NCBI GenBank assembly: GCA_016293615.1
Contig: JAEDDX010000001.1
Coordinates: 59,724-123,723, forward strand
Source: Acetatifactor sp.
GTDB lineage: Bacteria; Bacillota; Clostridia; Lachnospirales; Lachnospiraceae
DNA length: 64,000 bases
Direction of reading: 5' to 3'
In this document: positions 26,508 through 35,264 of the stretch, in pieces
Layout of the letters: every line of letters starts with the position of its first letter
Numbering within the stretch: position 1 is the stretch's first letter
The notes under the pieces: generated by a model
Told to the model about the DNA's origin: nothing
Databases searched by the model: none
The model's input: the letters and a program-made list of their open reading frames with translations, nothing else
Made by a program: the position numbers and the translations under genes

Positions 26508-27416
26508 ATGAATACACAAGTGACGCTTGCAGGAGTAACCTTTAAGAACCCTGTCATGACAGCCTCCGGAACCTTCGGCTCCGGCATGGAATACTCTGAA
26601 TTTGTGGATCTGAACCGGCTCGGCGCGGTTGTGACCAAGGGAGTAGCCAATGTGCCCTGGCCCGGCAACCCTACGCCGCGCGTGGCTGAGGTTTACGGCG
26701 GTATGCTAAACGCCATCGGTCTGCAGAATCCCGGTATCGATGTGTTTTTGGAGAGGGACATTCCTTTCCTGAAGCAATATGATACCAAGGTGATCGTCAA
26801 TGTCTGCGGTAAGACCGTGGAAGATTATCTTGAGGTCGTTGAGAGACTGGGAGACGAGCCTTCCGTGGCAATGCTGGAGATCAATGTTTCCTGCCCGAAT
26901 GTCAAGGAAGGAGCCATCGCTTTCGGTCAGAAGGCGGACGCCCTTTTCCACATCACAAAGGAGATCAAAAAGCATGCGAAGCAGCCTGTCATTATGAAGC
27001 TCAGCCCCAATGTGACCGACATCACGGAGATGGCTAAGGCAGCAGAGGCAGCAGGCTCCGACGCCCTTTCCCTGATCAATACCCTCACCGGCATGAAGAT
27101 CGATATTCACAGGAGAAAGTTTGCCATCGCGAACAAGACCGGCGGTATGAGCGGTCCCGCCATCAAGCCGATAGCGGTGCGTATGGTGTATCAGGCGGCA
27201 CATGCGGTCAAGATCCCGATTATCGGAATGGGCGGCATCGCGACGGCGGAGGACGCCGTTGAATTTCTGCTCGCGGGTGCAAGCGCTGTCAGCATCGGCG
27301 CAATGAACTTCGTCAATCCCTATACGACCGTCGAGGTCATCGAGGGCATCGAAGCCTACATGAAGCAGTACAATATCGAGAATGTGACGGACCTGATCGG
27401 AGCAGTGAACGAGTAA
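26508..27416 (+). CDS. pyrD: Dihydroorotate dehydrogenase, class 1B catalytic subunit
   Basis: This 302-residue FMN TIM barrel oxidises dihydroorotate to orotate, passing electrons to PyrK. Motifs include NPVMTASGTFGSGMEY, GVANVPWPGNPTPRV, IGLQNPGIDVF, INVSCPNVKEG with the catalytic-site Cys, and PIIGMGGIATAEDAVEFLLAGAS for FMN phosphate. Family length is normal. It closes the pyr cluster; a hairpin region (27423-27460) follows without a strong T-run. Confidence 0.95.
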   Translation: MNTQVTLAGVTFKNPVMTASGTFGSGMEYSEFVDLNRLGAVVTKGVANVPWPGNPTPRVAEVYGGMLNAIGLQNPGIDVFLERDIPFLKQYDTKVIVNVCGKTVEDYLEVVERLGDEPSVAMLEINVSCPNVKEGAIAFGQKADALFHITKEIKKHAKQPVIMKLSPNVTDITEMAKAAEAAGSDALSLINTLTGMKIDIHRRKFAIANKTGGMSGPAIKPIAVRMVYQAAHAVKIPIIGMGGIATAEDAVEFLLAGASAVSIGAMNFVNPYTTVEVIEGIEAYMKQYNIENVTDLIGAVNE

Positions 27417-27530
27417 CTTATGCCCCGCAAAAGGCTTTTGCGCGGAGCACATTTGCGGGGAATTCAAAGCATGAATCCCAAGATACCTTCATATATATTC
27501 TATAGCAGGATATGTGTGGAGGTATTTTTT

Positions 27531-29078
27531 GTGGAACTGATCAGAAGAAATATACATATGGACCGCGTCAAGACAGAGGCGGTCATGCAGTTTACGGCGG
27601 AGGAGGATGTGAATGTACCGGACAGTAAGCCGGATGTGAATGCCATAAATCTGGAAAGAGGCGAGGTCATTTTGGAGGAGATCCGGCCCACGGCGGGGCA
27701 GGTGTTTGTGAAGGGATATCTGGGTTATACGATCCTGTATCATACCCTGGACGGGGGAAGCCGACTGGTGGTGCTCGAAGGCAGACTGCCCTTCTCGGAG
27801 ACCATGAATGTCAACGGCGTCACCGCGTCGGACGCCGTGACGGTCACCGGAGAGCTGCAGGATCTGAGCATACATATGATCAACAGCAGAAAACTCAGTA
27901 TTCAGTCGCTGATCACCCTGACCGCATCGGTGGAGGAGCTCTATGACGAGGAAGCTCCCGTCGGAGTTCACGGAGAGGAGAGGGTTGAGTATCACAAGGT
28001 GCCCATGAATGTCGCCCAGATCGTCATCAGCAAACATGATATTTTCCGTTGGAAAAAGGAACTGGATATGCCGGCAGGGTATCCGAACATTTCGGAGATT
28101 CTGTGGAATGATGTGTCGCTTCGGGATATGCAGATTCGCCCCTCCGATGAAAAGCTGCTGTTGACCGGAGAAGTGCAGGTCTTTCTCTTATATGAGGGCG
28201 AGGGAGAAAACAAACCGGTGCTTGCCTATGAAACCGTCATTCCCATCAGCGGAACCATCGACTGTCATGGCTGCAGGGAGGGAATGATTTCGGACATTCA
28301 TTGGGCAGTCGGCCAGAAGGATGTGGCTGTCCGTCCCGACTTGGACGGAGAGGAACGGTGTGTGGGAATCGAACTGGTTCTGGAATTTGGGATGAAAGTC
28401 TATGAGGATGAAAAGCTGGAGGTCATCTCAGACCTGTACGGCGTGTCCGATGAGGTCACGAGCCGGTACTATGATGCGACATTGCGTCAGCTGCTGACAA
28501 GGGTTACAGGCAAGAGCAAGGTTGCAGACAAGAGCAAGGTCAAGTCCGGAAATGTCCTGCAGCTGCTTCACAGTGAGGGGGAGGTGCTGCAGGAACAGCA
28601 GACGGTCGTGCCAAACGGTATCCTTCTGAGAGGCTTTTTGAAGCTGAAGGTCATGTACATTACCGGCACGGATGATATGCCCTACGGGAGTACCGTGGAA
28701 ATGATCCCCTACGAATATACCCTTGAGGTACCCGGCATAACCACGGAAGATAAGTATTCCGTGCAGGGAGAAGTGGAACAGCTTCAGGTCAGTATGCTGG
28801 ATGGGGAGGAGATGGATGTGAAGGCGATCCTGGGCTTTTCGACGATTGTCTTCAAGACCATTCCCGCCAGACTTCTGAATACGGTAGAGATCACGGCTCT
28901 TTCGCCGGAAAAAGAAAATCGTCTGCCGGGTATCGCCTTCTATGTGGTAAAAGAGGGTGACAATCTGTGGAATATCGGCAAACGATACTATATCAGTGTG
29001 GATAAGTTAAAGGAGCTGAATGCGCTGGAGAGCGACGAACTCCAGATCGGTCAGAAGCTCCTGATCGTGAGAGGCTAG
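27531..29078 (+). CDS. SPOCS/DUF3794 protein with C-terminal LysM
   Basis: The 515-residue protein contains repeated SPOCS-type beta domains (for example VNVPDSKPDVNAINLERGEV, PADIS-like LPFSETM, and YSVQGEVEQLQVSM) typical of spore-coat and morphogenetic proteins. A LysM module closes it (about 466-515, YVVKEGDNLWNIGKRYYI, then LQIGQKLLI). Such proteins bind peptidoglycan on spore or cell surfaces. The start is GTG at 27531, with GGAGG (27518-27522) 8 nt upstream; the longer frame has no site. A small internal duplication, GKSKVADKSKV, is visible near residue 328. Its exact role in sporulation is not shown. Confidence 0.84.
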   Translation: MELIRRNIHMDRVKTEAVMQFTAEEDVNVPDSKPDVNAINLERGEVILEEIRPTAGQVFVKGYLGYTILYHTLDGGSRLVVLEGRLPFSETMNVNGVTASDAVTVTGELQDLSIHMINSRKLSIQSLITLTASVEELYDEEAPVGVHGEERVEYHKVPMNVAQIVISKHDIFRWKKELDMPAGYPNISEILWNDVSLRDMQIRPSDEKLLLTGEVQVFLLYEGEGENKPVLAYETVIPISGTIDCHGCREGMISDIHWAVGQKDVAVRPDLDGEERCVGIELVLEFGMKVYEDEKLEVISDLYGVSDEVTSRYYDATLRQLLTRVTGKSKVADKSKVKSGNVLQLLHSEGEVLQEQQTVVPNGILLRGFLKLKVMYITGTDDMPYGSTVEMIPYEYTLEVPGITTEDKYSVQGEVEQLQVSMLDGEEMDVKAILGFSTIVFKTIPARLLNTVEITALSPEKENRLPGIAFYVVKEGDNLWNIGKRYYISVDKLKELNALESDELQIGQKLLIVRG

Positions 29079-29081
29079 AGG

Positions 29082-29507
29082 TTACCGGAGGCTTCTGATC
29101 CTGACGGTCAGCTGATTGGCGGAGAGAAAGGCGTCGTCGGCGTACAGCTCGTATACGATCCGAACCGTGCAGGCATCTTCTGCGCGCAGGATACTCACCG
29201 TCTCCGTGCGAAGCTCCAACAAAAACGAGCCATAGGGCGTGCGGTAGTCTGTTTTCATGTTCCGGCCTGCCTCAAATGTCATCTGCGATGTGACGGCGCC
29301 CTTTCTGGAATGCGTCACAACGGATCCCGATAGCTTCAGGGCGTTCTTCGTAACCGCCCCGTTATCGGGATCTTTTTCGTCGTAAAAGACATAGACCGAG
29401 CTTCCCCGCTCGTACCATTCTCCGCAGAGGGAGACAGATATCTTGGACGCCTGACCGGTTTCGTCTGTCTGGCGTCCGGTGATCTTTATGCTAACTTCTT
29501 TTGTCAT
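29082..29507 (-). CDS. DUF1934 protein (YwiB-like)
   Basis: The 141-residue product begins MTKEVSIKITGRQTDETG and has YDEKDPDNGAVTKNALKLSG, MTFEAGRNMKTDYRTPYGSFLLELRT and a final LSANQLTVRI, the layout of DUF1934. The fold of that family is a small calycin-like barrel of unknown function. The start at 29507 has GGAGA upstream; the longer frame runs into the upstream gene. It follows the small membrane protein gene by 16 nt and converges with the SPOCS gene. Confidence 0.86.
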   Translation of the reverse strand: MTKEVSIKITGRQTDETGQASKISVSLCGEWYERGSSVYVFYDEKDPDNGAVTKNALKLSGSVVTHSRKGAVTSQMTFEAGRNMKTDYRTPYGSFLLELRTETVSILRAEDACTVRIVYELYADDAFLSANQLTVRIRSLR

Positions 29508-29523
29508 GGGATTCTCCGGTTGC

Positions 29524-29835
29524 TTATTTATAGGGCAAAACGACATCTGCAATGGTGCTTCCTGCCCGGTCCGTGAATTGTTCCAGCAGCTCCTTCAGCA
29601 TCTCGAACAGTTTGCTGCGAAAGCGGATATTCTCAGGGCCGGCCTTTAAAAGCTTCAGGTAAAGTGTCTCATCATACAGGTCCTCCGATGCTTCCGGGAT
29701 CTCCTGCCCCGAGACATCCATGGTAATGACCTTGACGGTTTCAGGCGTCAGGGTCAGCTCCGGGTAGAGCATTCCCCACCAGCCGAGCGCGGCGCACAAC
29801 ATGACTGCAAGATGCCATGTCTTCTTGTTCTTCAT
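29524..29835 (-). CDS. Small anchored or secreted protein of unknown function
   Basis: The 103-residue protein has a hydrophobic segment near its N-terminus (about 7-24, LAVMLCAALGWWGMLYPEL) serving as an uncleaved anchor or signal peptide. A short acidic region (VSGQEIPEASEDLYDETLYLKLL) and a helix (LFEMLKELLEQF) follow. I recognise no family. It is co-oriented with and just upstream of the DUF1934 gene, so both likely share a transcript. A GGGGATGGA site lies before the ATG. Confidence 0.65.
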   Translation of the reverse strand: MKNKKTWHLAVMLCAALGWWGMLYPELTLTPETVKVITMDVSGQEIPEASEDLYDETLYLKLLKAGPENIRFRSKLFEMLKELLEQFTDRAGSTIADVVLPYK

Positions 29836-29897
29836 ATTTCATCCATCCCCCTGTTCTTACTTATCAGATACGAGAAGTATTGCCGGGGTCTGCAGAT

Positions 29898-30593
29898 TTA
29901 TTCCGAAAGAGGATTATTTTCTACTTCCAGCCGGATGCGAGTCAAAACCGCTTCCTCCTGGTTGTCGATGTGGACCTTGGCTGCCTTGGCTGCGGTCTCA
30001 CGGTCCTTCTTTAGGAGACTCTGATAGATGATTCTGTGCTCCTCGATCAGACGGTCGTGCTGTTCTGCATTCTTGATGTACTCAAACCGATAGCGGTACA
30101 TCTGCTCAGCCAGATTGTTGACCAGCTGTATCAGCTTATCGTTGCCGGTCGCGCGGACGATGATGTCGTGAAGCTCCACATCCGCCTGTGCGATCTGCTT
30201 GGTGCTGCCGGTCCTGACGCAGGCAGCAAAATGGTCGCACGCCTTCTCCAGCGCACTTAGCTCGTCGGCTGTAATACGCTCGCAGGCAAGCTCCACGCTT
30301 AATACATCCAGCGCGCGCCTGACCTCCAGGACATCCTTGATGCCCTTCTCGGTGATCTGTGACACGACGGCGCCGCGGCGCGGAATCATGGTGACGAGGC
30401 CCTCCAGCTCCAGCATGTGAATTGCCTCGCGGATCGGAGTGCGGCTGACGCCAAGCTTGTCGGCAAGGTGGATCTCCATCAGCCTTTCTCCGGGCTTTAG
30501 TTCACCGGTCAGAATCCCCTGGCGAAGCGTGTTGAACACTACATCGCGAAGAGGGAGAAATGCATTCATGTTTGCCTGAATAAAATCTTCCAT
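29898..30593 (-). CDS. GntR/FadR-family transcriptional regulator
   Basis: The 231-residue repressor-type protein has a winged helix at about 15-75 (GILTGELKPGERLMEIHLADKLGVSRTPIREAIHMLELEGLVTMIPRRGAVV) and an all-helical FCD effector domain at about 85-215 with metal-ligand-like residues (FAACVRTG, VELHDIIVRATGNDKL, EEHRIIYQSLL). It lies 23 nt downstream of ispE and is probably its co-transcribed partner. Targets and ligand are unknown. Confidence 0.92.
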   Translation of the reverse strand: MEDFIQANMNAFLPLRDVVFNTLRQGILTGELKPGERLMEIHLADKLGVSRTPIREAIHMLELEGLVTMIPRRGAVVSQITEKGIKDVLEVRRALDVLSVELACERITADELSALEKACDHFAACVRTGSTKQIAQADVELHDIIVRATGNDKLIQLVNNLAEQMYRYRFEYIKNAEQHDRLIEEHRIIYQSLLKKDRETAAKAAKVHIDNQEEAVLTRIRLEVENNPLSE

Positions 30594-30616
30594 GGTCTAT
30601 CGTCTCCTTTCCGATA

Positions 30617-31474
30617 TCAGACAGGGGTGGTCAGAAAAATGTGCCTTGCCAGTTTGTCGCTCACGGCACGCCGGTAGGCTTCCCTTGCAGTCGCTTCGTC
30701 GGCGAAGATCCCGAATACGGTCGGACCGCTGCCGCTCATGAGGCTGCCCTGTGCGCCATAGGAAAGCATCTTTGCCTTGATGTCTGCAATCACGGGATGG
30801 GCAGGGATGGTCACCTTCTCCAGAACATTTTCCAGCCGCTTCGTGATGCCTTCCAGACTGCCCTGCGTGATAGCGCCGATGATGCCATCAATGTCCGGAT
30901 GGTGCGGAATGCCTTCCGCGTCCAGGTGCTGATAGACATATTTGGTGGATACATTGATGTCCGGCTTTGCCACCAGAAGATAGCAGGGCGGAGGAGCGGG
31001 GAGAGGACTTAGCTTCTCGCCGATGCCCTCTGCAAGTGCGGTGCCGCCCATGACGCAGTAGGGCACATCCGCGCCGATGACAACACTGATCCGCATCAGT
31101 TCCCTGATTGGGATGTTCAGCTCATACAGGAGATTGATTGCCTTCAGCATGGCGGCGGCGTCCGTGCTTCCTCCGGCCATGCCGGCCGCGATGGGGATGT
31201 GCTTCGAAAGATGTGCTTTCACACCGCCCTGAATATGGTAGGTGTCCATCATCAGCTTTGCGGCCTTCCAGACCAGATTGCTCTCGTCTGCGGCAAGTTC
31301 TCCCGAGTCGGTGGTCAGAACAATGCCGGATTCTGTTTTCTCCACTGTCAGCTCATCATAGATGCCGACAGTCTGCATGATCATTTTGACTTCGTGATAT
31401 CCGTTGGGAAGTCTGCCCAGGACATCCAGTCCCAGGTTAATCTTCGCATATGCCTTCAGAGTTGTCTGCTTCAT
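30617..31474 (-). CDS. ispE: 4-diphosphocytidyl-2-C-methyl-D-erythritol kinase
   Basis: The 285-residue GHMP kinase phosphorylates CDP-ME in the MEP isoprenoid pathway. It begins MKQTTLKAYAKINLGLDVLG, has RRPDGYHEV as PNGYHEVKMIMQTV, the ATP loop PIAAGMAGGSTDAAAMLKAINLLY, and the late GSLMSGSGPTVFGIF. The start at 31474 is set by family homology and a GGAAAGG site. A strong minus-strand promoter lies about 150 nt upstream, leaving a leader that contains a set of 7-bp repeats. Confidence 0.95.
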   Translation of the reverse strand: MKQTTLKAYAKINLGLDVLGRLPNGYHEVKMIMQTVGIYDELTVEKTESGIVLTTDSGELAADESNLVWKAAKLMMDTYHIQGGVKAHLSKHIPIAAGMAGGSTDAAAMLKAINLLYELNIPIRELMRISVVIGADVPYCVMGGTALAEGIGEKLSPLPAPPPCYLLVAKPDINVSTKYVYQHLDAEGIPHHPDIDGIIGAITQGSLEGITKRLENVLEKVTIPAHPVIADIKAKMLSYGAQGSLMSGSGPTVFGIFADEATAREAYRRAVSDKLARHIFLTTPV

Positions 31475-31588
31475 AAGAGCGCCTTTCCTTGCCGTCTTTT
31501 GGGGAAACATTCCCGTGCCTGCCTTTTACGGATGTCCGTTTGCCGGCGTATGGGACCTGCCCGGAATGTGTTCCGTCCTGAGACAATC

Positions 31589-31623
31589 GTATACTGTGTA
31601 CTGTATGCTGTATTTTGTATACA
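31589..31623. repeat. Five 7-bp tandem units at the ispE transcription start
   Basis: Units GTATACT, GTGTACT, GTATGCT, GTATTTT and GTATACA run head to tail at exactly 7-bp steps, the outer two sharing the palindrome GTATAC. They begin directly after the ispE -10 on the minus strand, covering +1 to about +30. They could be an operator or a slippage-derived repeat. Confidence 0.7.
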
Positions 31624-31652
31624 ATTATAGCGGAAATCCTGACGGGAAGCAA
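31624..31652 (-). promoter_or_regulatory. Promoter of ispE
   Basis: On the minus strand TTGCTT (reverse complement at 31647-31652) and TATAAT (31624-31629) are spaced by 17 bp. Transcription would start near 31617, giving a 5' leader of about 140 nt. It lies inside the SGNH remnant region boundary. Confidence 0.75.
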
Positions 31653-31813
31653 GTACAAAAGAAAAGCTGCACTGCGCGGTGACACAAGAATCCCTGGCAG
31701 CTTCCGATGTTGCCGGACCGTCCGAGATAGACAGGGAGCATCTGGATGAAACCGGTCACAGAGCGTTGGCAGATGCAATCTATCAGCAGCTGACGGCTCA
31801 CCGCGGCCGATAA
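31643..31813 (+). pseudogene. Remnant of an SGNH/GDSL hydrolase C-terminus
   Basis: The frame is open from just after a TGA at 31640 and encodes SEIDREHLDETGHRALADAIYQQL near its end, closing with TAA at 31811. This is the classic C-terminal block of SGNH hydrolases (Asp-x-x-His, then GHxxLAxAIYxxL), with the catalytic Asp-His motif as DREH. No start, Ser or Asn blocks occur upstream, where the ispE promoter now sits. The rest of the 433-bp gap (31475-31907) shows only the ispE leader and the terminator at 31864. Confidence 0.5.
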
Positions 31814-31863
31814 AACGGCATACCATCTGCAGTGCTGCAGACGGGTATCGTTCTCCATACCAT

Positions 31864-31892
31864 AAAAAAGGTTCCCGATGCGGGAACCTTTT
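31864..31892 (-). terminator. Terminator of the anchored 159-residue protein gene
   Basis: GGTTCCCG (31870-31877) pairs with CGGGAACC (31881-31888) around ATG. On the minus strand it is followed by a T6 run (A6 at 31864-31869 on plus), ending the gene at 31908. The T4 run on the other strand makes it potentially bidirectional. Confidence 0.88.
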
Positions 31893-31907
31893 GCGTTGCA
31901 CGGACTA

Positions 31908-32387
31908 TTATTTGAGGGGCTTTGCGCCTGCCTTCTCCTGAGCGGCCTCCACGGCACGCTTGAACCAGCCTTTTTTCTTCGTCTCCTGGGGAGCGGAGGA
32001 CTTGCCGTGAAGCCCCTTCACGCCGACGATGTAGATACCGCTTACTTCAGCCTTGACTTCCTTCTTGACGGGGACGGAATCGAAGATCTTCTCATCACAG
32101 ATGAGAGTCATGATCTGGGGACCGATCTTCGCCTTGACGACAGGCACCTTGGAACCGCGAAACGCCTTGGGTGTCTGGTCGATGACCATCTGGGGGAGTC
32201 CTGCGTCCCTGAGCTTCATGCGTTTCTTGTCGATGATCAGCATGGAGCAGGTCTGTTTGTGGGCGTCGAGCATTTCCTGCTGCTCCGCCTGCTTTTTCTG
32301 CGCTTTCTTTCCTAAAAAATACAGTAAAATCATCAATCCGATGATGACAACTGCGACAATAATCAATACGATTGCCCATGTTTTCAT
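31908..32387 (-). CDS. Membrane-anchored protein of unknown function
   Basis: The 159-residue product begins MKTWAIVLIIVAVVIIGL, with one membrane helix (about 4-24), then a Lys/Gln-rich segment (KKAQKKQAEQQEML), and a small domain with CSMLIIDKKRMKLRDAGLPQMVIDQTP, VPVVKAKIGPQIMTLICDEKIFD and VSGIYIVGVKG. The tail is Lys-rich. I recognise no named family, though the last part looks like a conserved cytosolic barrel. The start at 32387 has GGGAGG upstream with 9-nt spacing. It forms a single-gene unit with its own terminator. Confidence 0.75.
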   Translation of the reverse strand: MKTWAIVLIIVAVVIIGLMILLYFLGKKAQKKQAEQQEMLDAHKQTCSMLIIDKKRMKLRDAGLPQMVIDQTPKAFRGSKVPVVKAKIGPQIMTLICDEKIFDSVPVKKEVKAEVSGIYIVGVKGLHGKSSAPQETKKKGWFKRAVEAAQEKAGAKPLK

Positions 32388-32516
32388 AAATATAAGCCTC
32401 CCGGGTACAATTAACTTATTACATTCTATCACAGCTTCCGGGGATAAGGCAACAGAAAACTGTGTGTGAATCTGCGGTTATTTATCGCTTCGCGGACGGA
32501 ATTGCTTCTGTTTTCG

Positions 32517-32545
32517 TTGCAAAAAGTATCCGGTTGTGATATAAA
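32517..32545 (+). promoter_or_regulatory. Promoter of the trigger-factor-like gene
   Basis: TTGCAA (32517-32522) and TATAAA (32540-32545) are 17 bp apart, with TGA before the -10 as an extended element. The start codon follows at 32588. Confidence 0.75.
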
Positions 32546-32587
32546 GTAAGAATATTCATTGAAAAACAGGCAGAAATGAGGAGTTAT

Positions 32588-33697
32588 ATGAAAAAGAAAT
32601 TATTGAAAATGGCAGCCCTTGCAATGGTTCTGATGCTTGCCGGCTGCGGGAAGGCAGAAGAACAGGGAGAACCCTCCCTGAGCGAGAGCAGTGCGGCGGA
32701 GAGTTCCACACCCTTACATCAGATGAAAATGGAGGATTATGTCACGCTCGGAGATTACAGCAATCTGGCCGTGAGCGTGAATGCAGTCAAGGTGGACGAC
32801 GCTGAGGTGCTGTATCTGATGCAGAATGTGTATTTAAGCGGCGTGAACGCTGAGAACGGCGGTATCACGGACCGTGCCGTTGAAAACGGCGATACCGTTA
32901 TCATTGACTACTGCGGCAAGAAGGACGGCGTGGCATTTCAGGGCGGAACCGCTGAGGGTGCAAGCTTAGGGATCGGAACCGGAACCTTTATCGAAGGCTT
33001 TGAAGAGGGGCTGATCGGCGTGATGCCCGGTGAGACGGTCGATCTGGATCTGACCTTCCCGGAGCAGTATCACAGCGAGGAGCTTGCCGGACAGGCAGTC
33101 GTATTTACCGTAACCGTTCATTGTATTCTTCCGAAAGAGGTTGCTGAGGAAGATATGACGGATGAGGTCATCAGTGCGCTTGGCCTGCCCAATGTCACCA
33201 ATGTGTCCGAGTTCAGGACTTTTGTGAAGGATTATCTGATGCAGAACGCCCAGACAGAGTATGACGCCGAGGTGGAGGGCCAGATCCTCGAGGGACTCTT
33301 AAACGGCTGTACCTTCGCTGAGCTTCCCGAGGCGATGCTGCAAAGCTATATCAAGAGAATCGGCAACAACATCGCATACAGCGCCAGCATGAATCAGGTG
33401 ACTCCCGATGTGTATGCGAACTATTACTATAACATGACCAGTGAGCAGGCCGCTAACCAGTACGGAGAGCGTGCCCTGATGCAGGATCTTGCACTGCAGG
33501 CCATTGCCAACAAAGAAGGGCTTACCATCAGTGACGAGGAGCTGGATACGCAGCTTCAGACTTATGCAACACAGGGCGGCTACGAATCCGTGGAGGCATT
33601 CCTCGGCACCAATAGCAGGGAGGACTACCGCAATTACTACATGAGCCTGAAGGTGATGGACTTTTTGAAAGAGAACGCAAAAATCGAAGAGAAATAG
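32588..33697 (+). CDS. Trigger-factor-like FKBP lipoprotein
   Basis: The 369-residue product has a signal peptide ending in the lipobox LAGC (about residue 20), then a Ser/Glu-rich linker. Its FKBP-type prolyl isomerase domain has [38 protein letters not shown] and [11 protein letters not shown]-terminal trigger-factor-like helical arm (about 205-369) includes [19 protein letters not shown]. It resembles trigger factor without its ribosome-binding domain, exported and anchored as a lipoprotein. It would act as an extracytoplasmic foldase or chaperone, like PrsA in function but not in fold. A GAGGAG site supports the ATG at 32588. Confidence 0.87.
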   Translation: MKKKLLKMAALAMVLMLAGCGKAEEQGEPSLSESSAAESSTPLHQMKMEDYVTLGDYSNLAVSVNAVKVDDAEVLYLMQNVYLSGVNAENGGITDRAVENGDTVIIDYCGKKDGVAFQGGTAEGASLGIGTGTFIEGFEEGLIGVMPGETVDLDLTFPEQYHSEELAGQAVVFTVTVHCILPKEVAEEDMTDEVISALGLPNVTNVSEFRTFVKDYLMQNAQTEYDAEVEGQILEGLLNGCTFAELPEAMLQSYIKRIGNNIAYSASMNQVTPDVYANYYYNMTSEQAANQYGERALMQDLALQAIANKEGLTISDEELDTQLQTYATQGGYESVEAFLGTNSREDYRNYYMSLKVMDFLKENAKIEEK

Positions 33698-33726
33698 AAA
33701 ATCTTGGCGAAAAGGAGAATACACAC

Positions 33727-35118
33727 ATGAAACTTACAGACATCAGAGACATTTATCGTGACACAGAAAGCTACATCGGCAAGACCGTCACCGTAGGCGG
33801 TTGGGTCAGGAGCAATCGTGACTCTAAGAATTTCGGCTTTCTGGTGATCAATGACGGTACCTTTTTTGAGCCTTTGCAGGTGGTATACGGTGATGCACTG
33901 GAGAATTTCCAGGAGCTGTGCAAGATGAATGTCGGCGCTGCGCTGATCATCACGGGCGAGATTGTAGCGACGCCCAACGCGAAGCAGCCCTTTGAGATGC
34001 AGGCGAAGGAGGTTCTGGTAGAGGGACCCTCCGGCGCAGATTATCCCCTGCAGAAGAAGCGACACTCCTTTGAATATTTGAGAACCATCGCCCATCTGCG
34101 TCCCAGAACCAACACCTTCCAGGCAGTATTCCGCGTGCGTTCCCTGATCGCTTACGCCATCCACAGCTTCTTCATGGAGAGAGGCTTCGTGTATGTGCAC
34201 ACCCCCATTATCACCGGCAGCGACTGCGAGGGAGCGGGCGAGATGTTCCAGGTGACCACCATGGATCTGAACAACATCCCCCGGACCGGGGACGGAAAGG
34301 TGGATTTTGGACAGGACTTCTTCGGAAAGCCCACCAATCTGACCGTAAGCGGACAGCTCAATGTGGAAACATATGCGTTCGCTTTCAAAAATGTGTACAC
34401 CTTCGGACCGACCTTCCGTGCGGAGAATTCCAATACGACCCGCCATGCGGCTGAGTTCTGGATGATCGAGCCGGAGATGGCTTTCGCTGATCTGAAGGAT
34501 GACATGATGCTCGCGGAAGGCATGCTCAAGTATGTCATCAATTATGTACTTGAGAACGCTCCCGAGGAGATGGCATTCTTCAACCAGTTCGTGGACAAGG
34601 GTCTGATCGAGAGACTGACACATGTTGCAAACTCCGACTTTGGCCATGTGACTTACACCGAGGCAATCGAGCTTCTGGAGAAGCACAATGACAAGTTCGA
34701 CTATAAGGTATTCTGGGGCTGCGATCTTCAGACCGAGCACGAGAGATATCTCACAGAGGAGATTTTCAAGAGACCTGTTTTCGTGACAGACTATCCGAAG
34801 GAGATCAAGGCTTTCTATATGAAGCTGAATGAGGACGGCAAGACGGTTGCGGCTATGGACTGTCTGGTTCCCGGCATCGGTGAGATCATCGGAGGAAGCC
34901 AGAGAGAGGATAAGCTTGAGCTGCTGGAGCAGAGAATGGATGAGCTTGGCCTCAACAAGGAGGACTATGACTTCTACCTTGACCTTAGAAGATACGGCTC
35001 CGTCAGACATGCGGGCTTCGGCCTCGGCTTTGAGAGAGGCGTGATGTACCTGACCGGCATGGGCAATATCCGTGATGTGGTTCCCTTCCCCAGAACCGTA
35101 AACAACTGTGAGCTGTAA
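33727..35118 (+). CDS. asnS: Asparaginyl-tRNA synthetase
   Basis: The 463-residue class IIb synthetase charges tRNA-Asn. It has an N-terminal OB-fold anticodon-binding domain ([26 protein letters not shown]), the class II motif 1 [18 protein letters not shown], motif 2 [28 protein letters not shown], and motif 3 [28 protein letters not shown]. Length is typical. It starts 29 nt after the lipoprotein gene and is likely co-transcribed with it. Confidence 0.96.
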   Translation: MKLTDIRDIYRDTESYIGKTVTVGGWVRSNRDSKNFGFLVINDGTFFEPLQVVYGDALENFQELCKMNVGAALIITGEIVATPNAKQPFEMQAKEVLVEGPSGADYPLQKKRHSFEYLRTIAHLRPRTNTFQAVFRVRSLIAYAIHSFFMERGFVYVHTPIITGSDCEGAGEMFQVTTMDLNNIPRTGDGKVDFGQDFFGKPTNLTVSGQLNVETYAFAFKNVYTFGPTFRAENSNTTRHAAEFWMIEPEMAFADLKDDMMLAEGMLKYVINYVLENAPEEMAFFNQFVDKGLIERLTHVANSDFGHVTYTEAIELLEKHNDKFDYKVFWGCDLQTEHERYLTEEIFKRPVFVTDYPKEIKAFYMKLNEDGKTVAAMDCLVPGIGEIIGGSQREDKLELLEQRMDELGLNKEDYDFYLDLRRYGSVRHAGFGLGFERGVMYLTGMGNIRDVVPFPRTVNNCEL

Positions 35119-35231
35119 GAAGCAGCCGCAGACGCACGCCCCCGGACAGGAGCTGCCGGCCGCATCGCGGGCGACACTGTTTGGAACATTGCAACGGAAA
35201 CGGAAACTAAAATTTTAATAATTTTACTGAT

Positions 35232-35262
35232 GAAAAGCATACCGAAATATGATATGCTTTTC
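35232..35262 (+). promoter_or_regulatory. Hairpin between asnS and the NlpC/P60 gene
   Basis: GAAAAGCATA (35232-35241) pairs perfectly with TATGCTTTTC (35253-35262). The stem is A/T-rich and its right arm is followed only by TT, so it is at best a weak asnS terminator. It abuts the next start codon, which has no recognisable ribosome-binding site. Confidence 0.55.
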
Positions 35263-35264
35263 TT

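Noticed and set aside
27423..27460. Terminator after pyrD
   Set aside because: A perfect 9-bp CCCCGCAAA/TTTGCGGGG pair exists, as does a competing inner hairpin, but no T-run follows, so termination is not supported.
31437..31901. Minus-strand open frame in the ispE leader gap
   Set aside because: Reads through the terminator hairpin and the promoter and has no domain; the plus-strand SGNH remnant explains the codon pattern better.
33637..35010. Long minus-strand open frame opposite asnS
   Set aside because: It is the antisense shadow of a clearly conserved synthetase; composition is low in structure-like motifs and it has no ribosome-binding site.
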